Shown here one piece after another: positions 10,648-20,864 of a DNA stretch of 64,000 nucleotides. The DNA comes from Hexactinellida sp. DTS-2022 (Eukaryota > Porifera > Hexactinellida). The stretch's first letter is position 1, and the number at the start of each line of letters is the position of its first letter. The notes below the pieces were generated by a model. The model did not search any database, had not been told where the DNA came from, and was given only the letters and a program-made list of their open reading frames with translations. A program made the translations under genes and the position numbers. The stretch lies in NCBI GenBank assembly GCA_028753945.1, contig JAPNXP010000009.1:930001-994000 (forward strand), given 5' to 3'.

Positions 10648-11201
10648 CAGTGTTGTAAATCAAATCAAATATTTCAAATATTTGATTTGATTTGATTTGA
10701 TTTAAGAGAATTTGAAATCTCAAATGATTTGATTTGATTTGATTTGAAATTATTTGAATCCTCAAATGATTTGATTTGATTTGATTTGAAAATATTTGAA
10801 TTCTCAAATGATTTGATTTGATTTGATTTGTAATTATTTCAAATCATTTTCAAATCATTTTCAAATAATATTCTTTAATTAAATCATTTTCAAATCGTTC
10901 AAAATCGCTTTAATATAATTTCACGTCATTTTCAATTAAATTTCAATTATCTAAGATCATTTTCAAATTTTCTATACGTTTTGACAGTGATTCGGAAATG
11001 ATTTGAAAGTTTCAAATATTTCAAATATTTGATTTGATTTGATTTGAAATGATTTGAAATTTCAAATATTTGATTTGATTTGATTTGAAATGATTTGAAA
11101 TCTCAAATGATTTGAAATAATTTGATTTGAAATAATTTTAACCTAAAATGATTTGATTTGATTTGATTTGAGAAAAATAAAATGATTTATTTACAACCCT
11201 G
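10648..11201. mobile_element. Non-autonomous hAT element built of ATTTG repeats, 554 bp
   Basis: Both ends are typical hAT termini: CAGTGTTGTAAAT at the left, and the reverse complement of CAGGGTTGTAAAT at the right. A perfect 8-bp duplication, ATGGGGAG, flanks the element at 10640-10647 and 11202-11209. The interior is almost wholly ATTTGATTTG-type pentamer repeats on both strands, so it can fold extensively. It has no ORF of its own. Confidence 0.92.
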
Positions 11202-11209
11202 ATGGGGAG

Positions 11210-11933
11210 TGTTTAGTATCTTTGTGTGTTTGCCACTGTTTGGACGCAAAGTTTACCTTCGTGATTAACCCTGCCTGGAAACACTATTATTACCAATAAT
11301 CAGCATTACAGTTTACATATATCTCCTCCCATTATTATTGGTAATAGAAACAGTAGGAGGCACATAATTAATTCAAAGTAAATTATAAGAATATTCTTCA
11401 CTCTTAAATACACTATAACGAACTATACACCCAAGGAATTCTATTTCTTTTGACATAATCTTTGCTAATATTCCTAAGTAGATTGTCTTTCTGTAGAAGT
11501 AAACTGGAGTAGTATTTTCATGAACTCAAATGTTTTTATGAGTATAGTAGAACTGTTCGAGTACGATTAACTTTTTGGAATCGAAATAGTTCAGTCGCGT
11601 TACTTAATTAAGTTGATAGCATAGTTTATAACAGTAATAAGATTGTAATTAGCTTACGATTGCGCATCCGTAGACTTCAATCGTTTGTAGTAGCAATACA
11701 ATTTGTTAATTAGATAGGAGCCATCGAGCCAATTCATTGGAGACTATCAAACCAATTTATTTATGTAGCTTTGATCTTGTTAATTTCCATTTCACCTGGC
11801 GATAATGGCTACTATGATATTGCATATTTAAAAAGTTATACTCAAATGCTAACAAATAACTATTAATCATTTGCTGGAACCACGCACACTCTCTGGGATC
11901 GAGTGTGGGAAAAGGGTTGGCCTTCTTTACAAT
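11210..11933. other. AT-rich intergenic, no supported gene
   Basis: I see nothing coding here. It may contain the missing first exon of the thioredoxin-like gene at 12396, but no ATG followed by a convincing donor was found. Confidence 0.4.
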
Positions 11934-11940
11934 ATAATTG

Positions 11941-12361
11941 CAAGGCTGGATTCGGTTAACCGGGTAACCAGTTAACCGTTACTGACATCGGTAACGGTTA
12001 GAGATTTTATTAACCAGTTAGTCGGTCTGTTGAATATCAGCAGAGTTATTGGGAATTAAAATGTATAAAGTATTAAAATCTTTTGAATTTTATCAGAATA
12101 TGTTAGTCCTAAATCCATTTCTCATCACCACTTAATATATTTTCTTAGACAACATTGATTTAAATTTACTTAAAGCACGAATTGTATCAGTTAATATACT
12201 TATGCGGTTATACTTTATACAGCTGATTCTTATTCTGTAGTATAATCAAATGTTTATAAAGGATTTATTGTATTGAGTAGGATGGGCGGTTAACCGGTTA
12301 ACCGTGGCGAGAAATCTAATTGTAACCGTAGCCTCAGATCGGTTAACCAACCCCACCCTTG
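11941..12361. mobile_element. Foldback/hAT-like MITE, 421 bp
   Basis: The termini CAAGGCTGGATTCGGTTAACC and its imperfect inverse at 12340-12361 are flanked by a 7-bp direct repeat, ATAATTG (11934-11940 and 12362-12368). Subterminal GGTTAACCGG-type palindromes recur at both ends. It is non-coding and lies just upstream of an exon. Confidence 0.75.
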
Positions 12362-12395
12362 ATAATTGATTCAATTTGATAAACCTTCCTCCTAG

Positions 12396-13247
12396 GTTCA
12401 TGAACTCTACTGCCAAATCTGCAGCTTATCAAAGCTTAGTATAGACGAGATTTCGCTCTCTATTCCTTTCTCGGACACGTCACTAGAAGACCACTCTCTC
12501 CTCTTAAGAGACTGTTCTCTCGCCCAGGGTGGAAATATCCTTGTGCACCTCTCAGCGCTGAGGGGACAGGTCCTGGCGGGAGAGGGGAGGGTGTACCCGA
12601 CTATCGTATTCACAACAGCAACTGATCACGGCGTGGAGCTAGGTAATGCTCTGTTAGGATAGTTATAGTCAGAATTACAAATGGCTGTATAATACACTGG
12701 TTATACAGTTATTCATTACACACTGTGGATCACTTCTTTAGTAATTATTTGCTATGTTTCTTACACAAACTAAATTGATTCGATCAATCTTCCCTTAGCA
12801 AAGGCTCCTCCCGAAACCCTCGTTGTGCTGATGTGCACCTCTTCTGGGTCCAAAGTCTCCAAGGAGTTTGAAGGCGTGTTTGACAGCATCAACGCTGATC
12901 TTGGCATGAATCGGGAAATAATATTTATGAAGGTTGATCTCCAGGCAATACCTTTGCTAAGAGGGCTGCAGGGTAACCAGTTGCTCCCCTGCTTCCATTT
13001 TTATAAAAACGCAGTGCCTCTCTTCTGCTTTTCTACACACAAGAAACAGGAGCTGTTTGATAAAATAGTATACCTTAAGGACAAAGACGCCGAATCTCTG
13101 GAAGCTGACAGGGAGAAGTTAGCCGCTCGCGGCCCGATACAGACACAAGATATGGACAACGAACGGTCGAGTTCAGATTCTGATCAAGATGACCCAAGTG
13201 GGGCGGGAGGGGGAGGGGCACAGGTAGGGATCAATGACCCCAGATAA
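12396..13247 (+). CDS. Thioredoxin-like protein with acidic tail, 5' exon(s) not found
   Basis: Two exons are supported. The first is 12396-12642, opening at a CCTCCTAG acceptor and closing at AG|GTAATG. The second is 12799-13247, opening at CCCTTAG|CA. They join in phase and the frame ends with TAA. The second exon holds a thioredoxin-type half-fold: a strand VVLMC, the active-site position reading CTSSGS (only one cysteine, so not a CxxC), then FMKVDLQAIPLLRGLQ and LPCFHFYKN, which corresponds to the usual cis-Pro strand. The tail is Ser/Asp-rich and then Gly-rich. No ATG lies in frame upstream within the first exon before a stop, so at least one 5' exon is missing, perhaps beyond the MITE at 11941-12361. 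Function is unknown. With the gene at 6794 it makes two catalytically degenerate thioredoxin-like proteins in 6.5 kb. Confidence 0.6.
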
Positions 13248-13863
13248 TCCTGCACTTGTTGCATGTAAACTCTACGTGAATGGTTCTGTAGCAGGTTTGA
13301 TTCCACTGATAACTCTATTTCTTCAAATTTGAATATTTTTAGATTCATGAGTTGTATTATAATAATGAGTGGTATAAGTGCAGTGCTTGTATTAGCTAAT
13401 AGTACAAGTTAGCTAATAACTGATTGTATAAATCATCAAAACTATTTATTAACCGCAGGGACCTTTAGTCCTTCTTTCTGACAAACTTTTTAGTCAGGTT
13501 GTAAGTTCGATTATGTCTTATGGAAATGAAGTACTTGAGTTGTTCTATAAAACTTCCGATTCGTATTCTGCATGCGTCACAATGAGGAACTTAAAACTAA
13601 TTACTGAGTAAATCGTAAATTAGATTAAATAAGACTATGCTGTTACTGTAATTTTATGTAATACGTAATTCATCTGTTTTATTTCCCATTTTGCTCGTCA
13701 ACTAAATTAATGGACACTGAATTACGAATCGTCTAATGTATTACATAATAAATCTACGGATCCATTTTGTTGTTTGCAAAACTATTCTTCCTTACAAGGC
13801 TGCGTGGTGTGTGGGCAGGGCTGTATTTGATTCTGAAAGATAACCTCGAGACTTGAGAAATTA
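13248..13863. other. Intergenic, no supported gene
   Basis: AT-rich spacer. The last 60 bases carry the annexin promoter listed separately. Confidence 0.6.
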
Positions 13864-13870
13864 TATATAA
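13864..13870 (+). promoter_or_regulatory. TATA box of the first annexin
   Basis: TATATAAG-type sequence 53 nt upstream of the annexin ATG at 13923, leaving room for a short 5' UTR. Confidence 0.55.
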
Positions 13871-13922
13871 GTCGGATCAGATTATACTTTAGATCATCCA
13901 TCTTATTCATCAACTAATAGAA

Positions 13923-14894
13923 ATGGCGAGTGCTATACCATACGATACCCAGGGAACTGTTGTCCCCGCTGGCAAATTCGATGCTGAGTCGGACGCTCAG
14001 ACGCTTAGGAAGGCCATGAAGGGGATGGGCACTGACGAGAAGGCGATTATTGGAGTCGTTAGTCAGCGATCGAATGCACAGCTGTTTGAAATCGAACAGA
14101 AGTACAAAGTACTTTTCGGCAAAGATCTCGTGAAGGACTTGAAGTCTGAATTAGGCGGAAACTTTGAAGCTCTCGTGGTAGCGCTGTTCCTCCCTTGTCT
14201 GGACTACAAAGCCGTTTCTCTGAGAAGTGCAATGAAGGGAGCTGGAACAGACGAAGAGGCTCTCATTGAGATCATAACTCCTCAGAACAACGAACAGATA
14301 AAAGCAATAGTTGTAAAGTACAAGGAGCTGTTTGGGAGGAACCTAGAGAAGGACATCGACTCTGAGCTGAGCGGGGACTTCAAGAGACTCCTCATTTCCC
14401 TCTGCCAGGGCTCCAGAGATGCCTTCATAGAAGTGGACGAGGAGAAAGCCGCGAAAGAAGCGCAGGACCTGTACGATGCGGGGGAGGGGCAGTGGGGGAC
14501 TGACGAGTCGCGGTTCAATCAGGTGCTGGCACTAAGGAGCTTTCCCCAGTTGCGAGCCACATTTGACCAGTACAGGAAAATAGCGAAACGAGACATCGTG
14601 TCTGCCATCGATAAAGAAATGTCTGGCGACCTGAAGGTAGGGATGCAAGCAGTGGTGAAGGTAGTCGAGAATACGCCTCTCTTCTATGCCGAGAGGATCT
14701 ACAAGAGCATGAAGGGAGCTGGGACGGACGATGATACTCTGATACGAGTTATCGTGTCTCGCTGCGAAATCGATATGGTCCAAATCAATGATGAATTCAT
14801 GAAAGCCTACAAGAAGAGCATAGGGACTATGATAAAGGGCGACTGTTCAGGAGATTACAAGAAGCTGCTGATTGCTCTGGTCGGGGAAAGTTAA
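13923..14894 (+). CDS. Annexin, short N-terminus, 323 aa
   Basis: A complete four-repeat annexin in one exon. These proteins bind acidic phospholipid membranes in a Ca2+-dependent way and act in membrane trafficking and repair. The four type-II calcium loops are visible as KGMGTDEKAI (repeat 1), KGAGTDEEAL (repeat 2), [10 protein letters not shown] (repeat 3) and [10 protein letters not shown] (repeat 4). The matching acidic cap residues follow about 38-40 residues later, for example SELGG, SELSGDF and DCSGDY. The N-terminal head is only about 15 residues, with no S100 or ALG-2 binding region. It lies 450 bp upstream of, and in the same orientation as, a second annexin with the same core, so the two arose by tandem duplication. 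The core resembles the vertebrate A7/A11/A13 type, but I would not assign orthology. Confidence 0.97.
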   Translation: MASAIPYDTQGTVVPAGKFDAESDAQTLRKAMKGMGTDEKAIIGVVSQRSNAQLFEIEQKYKVLFGKDLVKDLKSELGGNFEALVVALFLPCLDYKAVSLRSAMKGAGTDEEALIEIITPQNNEQIKAIVVKYKELFGRNLEKDIDSELSGDFKRLLISLCQGSRDAFIEVDEEKAAKEAQDLYDAGEGQWGTDESRFNQVLALRSFPQLRATFDQYRKIAKRDIVSAIDKEMSGDLKVGMQAVVKVVENTPLFYAERIYKSMKGAGTDDDTLIRVIVSRCEIDMVQINDEFMKAYKKSIGTMIKGDCSGDYKKLLIALVGES

Positions 14895-15346
14895 TCAACT
14901 CTTCGACCCCTTACTTTGTGTGTGATTAGTATGTGAGTGATAACTTATTAGCTACCTTTAGGTATACGTACTCTATTTTTGTATATTTGTATTCCATTAG
15001 AAATGTAGTATTATTGTACTCAATTATTTATTAAAATTAGATACCCTAGACCTGAACTGAACTATGAACCTGGAATTTAATTAACCAAGCCTTATACATA
15101 GGTAATTCCATATAATTTTACTTTCTACAAGAAATGTAATAGCAGCAGCTCGCAGCTCGCTCTTTGTAATATAATCCTCTACAATATACTATAGGAGCAT
15201 CTTTAATTCATTAGAATGTAGAACCTCTTGATTATCCAAAGAATAAATAATGTGAAATAATTAAAATCGTTTGTAATTTCCCAACAAAACAACAAATAAT
15301 AGAATAAATTTAGTATTTTACTAATCCATTTCATAGCAATCTAATT
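14895..15346. other. Spacer between the annexins
   Basis: 3' UTR and promoter of the tandem annexins. AT-rich, no ORF. No clear TATA box precedes the second annexin. Confidence 0.6.
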
Positions 15347-16978
15347 ATGTCAGACGGTGGTGGTTACCCTCCCCAGGGAGGACAGGACCCGTATGCTATG
15401 AACTACGGGGGTCAGCCCGCGTTCCCCCCTGTCCCCGGTCAGCCCTACTCAGGGTACCCCCAGCAGCCTCCAGCGGCCGGACAGCCCCCCGTCGGGTACC
15501 CTGGCTATGCTCCTGGGTACCCCCAGCCCCCTGCAGCCGGGTACCCTCCTCCTGGCCCTGGTGGCCCGGCTGGGTACCCCCAGCCTTCCCCAGGATACCC
15601 TCCCTCTGCTGGGTATCCCTCTCAGCCCCCAGGCCCCGGGTACCCCGCCCAACCGTCCCAGGGGTACCCCGGCCAAGCCCCACAAGGGTACCCTGGTCAG
15701 GCGCCACAAGGGTACCCTGCTCAAGCTCCACAGGGATATCCTGGTCAGCCACCACAGGGATACCCCGGTCAGGCTCCACAAGGGTACCCCGGTCAGGCCC
15801 CCCAGGGGTACCCTGCCCAGCCCCCAGCAGCTGGTTTCCCGGCTCAGGCCCCCGGGCCCGGGTACCCGCAGGCCCCCGCCCCGCCCGACTACGCGGTCGG
15901 GTACCCCTCGCAGCCCCCCGCGGCCGGCTACGGACAGCACCCGTCTGGCGCTCAGCCAAATCTCGGGGCCGGGGCCTCCCCCTATGGAGCCACGCCGCAC
16001 GGAGCCACCCCCTCGGCCGCTGTCCTCGCCACTCATGGGACAGTTCTCCCCAGCCGTCCGTTCGACGGGGAGGCCGATGCACAGGTGCTGAGGACCGCAA
16101 TGAAGGGATTGGGCACCGACGAGAAAGCAATAATCAACGTTATATCTAAAAGAAGCAATGCACAGAGACTTGAGATAAAAACTAAATTCAAAGTGTTGTT
16201 TGGGAAAGATTTGATTCGTGACCTCAAGTCTGAGTTGAGTGGTAATTTCGAGGGTGCAGTGGTCGCTATGTTCGAGCCGTCTCTCGACTATGACTGTCGC
16301 TCTCTCAGGGCTGCTATGAAGGGAGTGGGGACAGACGAAGAGGCGCTGGTTGAGATTATAACCACCAAAACCAACGAGGAGATCAAAGACATCAAACAGC
16401 AATACAAGGTTTTATTCGCGCGAGACCTCGAGAAGGATCTGGAGTCGGAGACGAGTGGGCACTTCCGGCGACTGCTAGTGGCCTTGTGCCAGGGCGCCAG
16501 GGACGCGGGAACGGCGGTGGACCAGACCAGAGCCGATAAGGAAGCGAAAGACCTTCACGACGCAGGGGAGAAGCGGTGGGGGACTGACGAGTCGCGGTTC
16601 AATCAGGTGCTGGCTCTGAGGAGCTTCCCGCAACTGAGAGCCACTTTCGACGCATACCAACGGCTGGCGCATAGGGACATCGTATCTTCCATTAACAGGG
16701 AAATGTCCGGGGACCTGAGGATGGGCATGCAGGCTGTGATCAGGGTCGTGCAGAGTCCGCCGGCCTTCTTCGCCGAGCGGCTCTACCGGAGCATGAAGGG
16801 GGCCGGGACTGATGACGACACGCTGATAAGGATCGTTATCTCGCGCTGCGAGGTTGACATGGTTGAGATCAAGGAGGAGTTTATGAAACTGTACAAGAAG
16901 TCCCTCGGCACCATGATTAAGGGGGACACCTCGGGTGATTATAAGCGACTGCTAATCGCATTAGTGGGCGAGGATTAG
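15347..16978 (+). CDS. Annexin with Pro/Gly/Tyr-rich N-terminal head, 543 aa
   Basis: Residues 1 to about 225 form a low-complexity head of GYP, PGQAPQ and YPSQPP repeats, as in annexins A7 and A11. In those, the head drives condensation and binds penta-EF-hand proteins such as ALG-2. Residues about 235-543 are four annexin repeats with intact calcium loops ([40 protein letters not shown]). It is a single exon. The head DNA from about 15650 to 15815 is itself a tandem repeat of roughly 24 bp (GGGTACCC recurs), so it should vary in length between alleles. Several long antisense frames across the head are compositional shadows. It is the tandem partner of the annexin at 13923, and the main difference is the head. 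Confidence 0.97.
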   Translation: MSDGGGYPPQGGQDPYAMNYGGQPAFPPVPGQPYSGYPQQPPAAGQPPVGYPGYAPGYPQPPAAGYPPPGPGGPAGYPQPSPGYPPSAGYPSQPPGPGYPAQPSQGYPGQAPQGYPGQAPQGYPAQAPQGYPGQPPQGYPGQAPQGYPGQAPQGYPAQPPAAGFPAQAPGPGYPQAPAPPDYAVGYPSQPPAAGYGQHPSGAQPNLGAGASPYGATPHGATPSAAVLATHGTVLPSRPFDGEADAQVLRTAMKGLGTDEKAIINVISKRSNAQRLEIKTKFKVLFGKDLIRDLKSELSGNFEGAVVAMFEPSLDYDCRSLRAAMKGVGTDEEALVEIITTKTNEEIKDIKQQYKVLFARDLEKDLESETSGHFRRLLVALCQGARDAGTAVDQTRADKEAKDLHDAGEKRWGTDESRFNQVLALRSFPQLRATFDAYQRLAHRDIVSSINREMSGDLRMGMQAVIRVVQSPPAFFAERLYRSMKGAGTDDDTLIRIVISRCEVDMVEIKEEFMKLYKKSLGTMIKGDTSGDYKRLLIALVGED

Positions 16979-17402
16979 GTATACGGCTGTGATGGTGAAT
17001 TACATCTTAGTTTTGCTAACTTGTGTGCTAAAGTAGGAATGAGAATTCTCCATTTATTGTATATTATAGATTACGTTAGATTTATTCCATAGTGTTAGAA
17101 GTAACTGAAATTGAATAATTTAGTGATTTCATTTGTAATTTGGTTTGATGGGAAATATACTCTATTTGTGCATAGGTTAATTTGAGAATCAGAAAAGTTG
17201 TTTGTCTCTTTTTTTGCTGAGGTAATATCTTTTTTTGAAACTACTATTATGTAAGTATTCGATTATATAATGATTAATATCCAAGTACATTTCCCTTAAA
17301 TTTTCCCAAACATTTCAATCTTTTAATAGTATCTATTACATATTATTACGTGTATTAAATTTTAGTATAAAAGTAAATTAATTTAATAACTTAATATTTG
17401 AA
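16979..17402. promoter_or_regulatory. Intergenic with TATA box for the seven-TM gene
   Basis: No gene. TATAAAAG at 17366-17373 lies 29 nt before the ATG at 17403, giving a very short predicted 5' UTR. Confidence 0.5.
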
Positions 17403-18497
17403 ATGACTTCAACTTATGCAAATGTATTGCTAGCTTTGACGGTATTCGCATGCGTTGTTACTATCTTCCTCAATATCGTTTGGATAGTTAAACTTTTTCA
17501 TGAATTATCCAAATCGTTGAAACTTTACAGAAGGTCTAAGAATAGAATTGGTACCTACCGTCCTATCTACGTAGATGATGAGTCCATATCCAAATCTATC
17601 GATTTGTACAATCATAAGACAGATATCGTTAAATTCCTAGTTCTCATCGCGATATGTGCGTTGGAGATTTGGCTAATCATCTATACTTTCTTTTCTAGGT
17701 TCATTTTCCTAATTACGCCTAAACTGAACGAGACTAATCAGGGAGAAGGCACCATCCTGTCCTGTAATTTTCAATTAGTAAAGTATTTTGAACATCCCTA
17801 CTTAATTTTATTATATAGTGTGGATGTGTATGGTTACTTACTCTTGATTATCCTTCTGATTGTCCTAACTCGCTTTCTCTCTGCTAGGAATCTACTCCAC
17901 CCAGTAAAAACGAGTATAAAGAAATATATAGTCTGGTTTCTGATACAATGCTTTCTTATCGCATTATCTTCCACTACCTACACTTTGCCGTTTTATTTCT
18001 TCTTAACACCTTTATTTTTTTTGATTAATATATTACTATTGGTGAGAGAAAGTATCATCCTTCGCGATGTACTCAAAATGAATGCTCTAAATTTTAAACA
18101 AACGTGTTCGTTTAATAATACAAAATTCAGCCACCAACTGATCATATACAAACACTATAAGCTCTTCAGGATGCTCCTACTTCTGTCTCTGTTTGTTTCG
18201 CTTATTCTTATCGTTCTGTTGTTATCCTCAACAGCCTTCAAGCTGGTGCTCTGTAAAACCAACAATACTGCACATCAAAGCGCTACCTCTGAACTCATAA
18301 TGCATATAATGAGCATATTGTCCAAACTTGATCCGATGCTCACGTTGTTGTTTCTATTGTCTTATGGAGGGCCACTATGGATTTATTCGGCAGCTAACAT
18401 TATTGTTATTCTAATGAGGAATTATTCTGCGAGAAACAAACAGTATCGATTCAATTATTCTAATACAAATGTACCACTTTTCAGGCCATTAATTTAA
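17403..18497 (+). CDS. Seven-transmembrane orphan protein, 364 aa
   Basis: I do not recognise the family. Hydrophobic segments lie at about residues 8-30, 75-105, 130-158, 172-190, 193-212, 253-280 and 311-340, giving seven likely membrane helices. The loops between helices 1 and 2 and between 5 and 6 are Lys/Arg-rich, suggesting they are cytosolic. An NETN glycosylation motif and a cysteine lie in the loop after helix 2. The hallmarks of rhodopsin-class GPCRs (DRY, NPxxY, CWxP) are absent. It has no intron and uses a TATA promoter 29 nt before the ATG. It could be a lineage-specific receptor or a channel-like protein. The codons are AT-rich compared with the annexins next to it. Confidence 0.75.
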   Translation: MTSTYANVLLALTVFACVVTIFLNIVWIVKLFHELSKSLKLYRRSKNRIGTYRPIYVDDESISKSIDLYNHKTDIVKFLVLIAICALEIWLIIYTFFSRFIFLITPKLNETNQGEGTILSCNFQLVKYFEHPYLILLYSVDVYGYLLLIILLIVLTRFLSARNLLHPVKTSIKKYIVWFLIQCFLIALSSTTYTLPFYFFLTPLFFLINILLLVRESIILRDVLKMNALNFKQTCSFNNTKFSHQLIIYKHYKLFRMLLLLSLFVSLILIVLLLSSTAFKLVLCKTNNTAHQSATSELIMHIMSILSKLDPMLTLLFLLSYGGPLWIYSAANIIVILMRNYSARNKQYRFNYSNTNVPLFRPLI

Positions 18498-19406
18498 TCT
18501 ATTATAGATTGTGCTCTTTATATCCTTGTAATTTTTCATTGGTCATGTTTTTTTATATATACTACAAGTTTAATTAATATTCTGTATATAGCTTGGTGTC
18601 CAAATATTATAAAACTGATTCATTATATCTAACTAAGCATTTATTATGTTCAATATGAACATGGAATTGACCGTATTGGTGTCAGGGATTCATACAGAAA
18701 TTTTTCCTGGGGGGGGAACTTTCCTAGAAACAGACTGTTCCCTTGGATAAAGCAGCAGCAACTGCTACATGTATAGGCCAAAATTAATGTATTTACACAC
18801 CCTGGGTGTCTTTGTGGCAAAATAGCTAGGTAACCAACTATCTTTCCACGATTTATAATATTATGCGCATATCTGAAATATAATTATTTACTTGGCAAAT
18901 ATTATAACTTTTGTTGTTTTTTATTTGAAGTGACTAATATTATGAATAAACATCACCTGGCCCTCAAGATTTAAGTGTTTTCGTCCTGGCTTAAAAACTG
19001 TCCGCCCGGGAGAGATTTTTAATTTAAAAAAAACTTTAAAAAATTCTGAGTCACATGTGGGATCCATAATATCCCTTATCAATATAAGTAAAATTTGACC
19101 AAATGAGAGGTTCCTTTCGAAATCTCTAATATACAACTCACCTTAGTAAGTTTATCTTTAGAAATGACGAAAAATATAGACTGATTAGTTTGAGAAAATC
19201 TACAGCAAGAAGCATACGCAAACCACCACCCACAAGGAAAGCATACACAATTCAACACTAATTTACATGTACGCAATTCACCACTTACTTTACAGGTACA
19301 CAATTAAACACTAACTTTACACATGCACAAAAATAATTTATTGGCCTTAGCCTACCTAACGCCAGCGCTACAGCTACAAGTTATATCATCAAATATAAAT
19401 GGGTAA
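18498..19406. other. Intergenic with a 27-bp tandem repeat
   Basis: No gene supported. Three degenerate copies of a unit of about 27 bp (CACAATTCAACACTAATTTACA type) lie at about 19245-19325. Confidence 0.55.
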
Positions 19407-19414
19407 TATAAATA
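19407..19414 (+). promoter_or_regulatory. Candidate TATA box
   Basis: TATAAATA 32 nt before the ATG at 19446; the same octamer precedes other small genes in this window. Confidence 0.5.
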
Positions 19415-19445
19415 CAGAGAATAAAATATCACCTCTACAAAAGAA

Positions 19446-19937
19446 ATGAAGATTACGCTGTTAGCAATTGTCCTCGCTTTGTCTATCCTCCTATTATGTA
19501 CAGACCCGATAGAGGGCAAGGGAGGGAGAGGGGGAAGTGGCAGTGGCAGGGGCAGGGGTGGCAGAGGCAGGGGGATAAGTGGCAGTGGCAGGAGTAGGGC
19601 TGGCCCTGGAGATTTTGGTACTGTTGGAGCTAGTAGCAACAGATCACTATCCGAAACGGGTATTATATTGGGCGTAAGCTTTGGTCCCATTATTATAGGG
19701 TTCCCGTGTATTTGTATTGGGATCTATTGCTGTCTCAAATGGCACTCATTTAAATTGATGCTTCAGAGAAAATATAAGAAAACTAAGAATTGGCTCAAAT
19801 CAAAGTTCTGCTGTCACATCCGTTTCCGTCTGGCCCAAACGAGTGAGACAACAAATATCAATGTTCAAGCCACCAATTTGCAGCAGAACCAGTTCTCTGA
19901 AGAGGCGCCTCCTCCCTATAAGAACTCACTTGTGTGA
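19446..19937 (+). CDS. Small type I membrane protein with RG-rich ectodomain and PPxY tail
   Basis: A 163-aa protein. Residues 1-24 are a good signal peptide, with cleavage near IEG. Residues 24-60 are an extreme Gly/Ser/Arg repeat region. Residues about 75-98 are a transmembrane helix followed by cysteines that could be palmitoylated. The basic cytosolic tail ends in EEAPPPYKNSLV, a PPxY motif of the kind bound by WW domains of NEDD4-type ubiquitin ligases. The architecture resembles small PY-motif adaptors such as Shisa-like proteins, but the ectodomain lacks their cysteine pattern. I infer a membrane adaptor for an E3 ligase. A TATA box lies upstream and there is no intron. Confidence 0.7.
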   Translation: MKITLLAIVLALSILLLCTDPIEGKGGRGGSGSGRGRGGRGRGISGSGRSRAGPGDFGTVGASSNRSLSETGIILGVSFGPIIIGFPCICIGIYCCLKWHSFKLMLQRKYKKTKNWLKSKFCCHIRFRLAQTSETTNINVQATNLQQNQFSEEAPPPYKNSLV

Positions 19938-20303
19938 TATGAGTGGATTGCATAGCATTTTATACTTTGGTGTGTTGAATTATTAAGTAATGTTAGTGCA
20001 TGTATCCCATATGAGTGCTAGTTATTTGTTGGTAATAGCCACTGTTAGATGGTGGATTACCAACTAATTGTGATACTGTTTAATCTGATTGTTAGTTGTT
20101 TATTTGCAACATCACTAAAAACTTACTTTATTTCATACGTCACATAATAGGGATACCGGATACCTTATATGCAACCATGAATCGACCGAGTTCAGAATTT
20201 TGGCCGAGCCGAGGCCGAGTTTCCGGACGAGTTCCTATTTTAGTGAAATATTGAGTTTGCTATCAAAATATTTCCCTCGATGATATTGTATGTTATTGTA
20301 TTA
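19938..20303. other. Intergenic, no supported gene
   Basis: Nothing recognisable before the MITE at 20304. Confidence 0.6.
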
Positions 20304-20603
20304 CAGTACACCCTCGCTAATCCGAACTGAGGTGTTCCGATTCAAAAAAATTCTGTTCCGATTAGTGAATTCGTTCGGATTAGTGAAGTAATGCATTTCC
20401 TATGGGCATCTATAAATGAGAATGTCGATAATCCGAACCAAAATTGTACAAACCTTGTTACTCCGCACTAAACATCTATTGTACTCCTTACTGAGACTTA
20501 TTTTTGATATTTCCATTACAATATACCAATATTTACGATTTTTTCCCACTATTATTAGAAAAATATTTTAGTATCTCCTGTTCGGATTAGCGAGGGTGTA
20601 CTG
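20304..20603. mobile_element. Pogo/Tigger-like MITE, 300 bp, perfect 24-bp ends
   Basis: The left terminal repeat (20304-20327, starting CAGTACACCCTCGC) and the right one (20580-20603) are exact reverse complements over 24 bp, and both end in GAAC. TA flanks each side. The perfect ends suggest a young insertion. A truncated relative lies at about 2812-2891. Confidence 0.9.
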
Positions 20604-20695
20604 TATTATAATTCAAATTTGTGCGAAGCAAACTTGCAGCAAGCGATATTTTTAGGACAGATATTAGCAGTGCTCAATATATTTTAATCGAGATA

Positions 20696-20864
20696 TCTTA
20701 TATGTAGACCGTCTAGAAATACCCAGATTTTTTATATATACATTAGTATTACCCACAAAAAGCAGGGCAAGTGGTCAACAGAATTTATAGACGGTCTATA
20801 AATTTTTGGCTTATTTGTATGGGCTTTTATAGACCGTCTATTTCTTACGGTCTACATATAAGGA
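20696..20864. repeat. Foldback element, 169 bp
   Basis: The outer arms (TCCTTATATGTAGACCGT type) are inverted at 20696-20712 and 20847-20864. Two inner copies of the TAGACCGTCTA palindrome lie at about 20790 and 20832. It sits just upstream of the attractin-like gene, so frames running through it are not part of that protein. Confidence 0.75.

Noticed and set aside
13270-13310. tRNA-like GGTTTGATTCC motif
   Set aside because: A T-loop-like string only; no acceptor stem or anticodon arm could be matched around it.
15396-16402. Frames of 194-317 codons opposite or out of frame to the second annexin
   Set aside because: They arise from the Pro/Gly-rich repeat head and have no domain.
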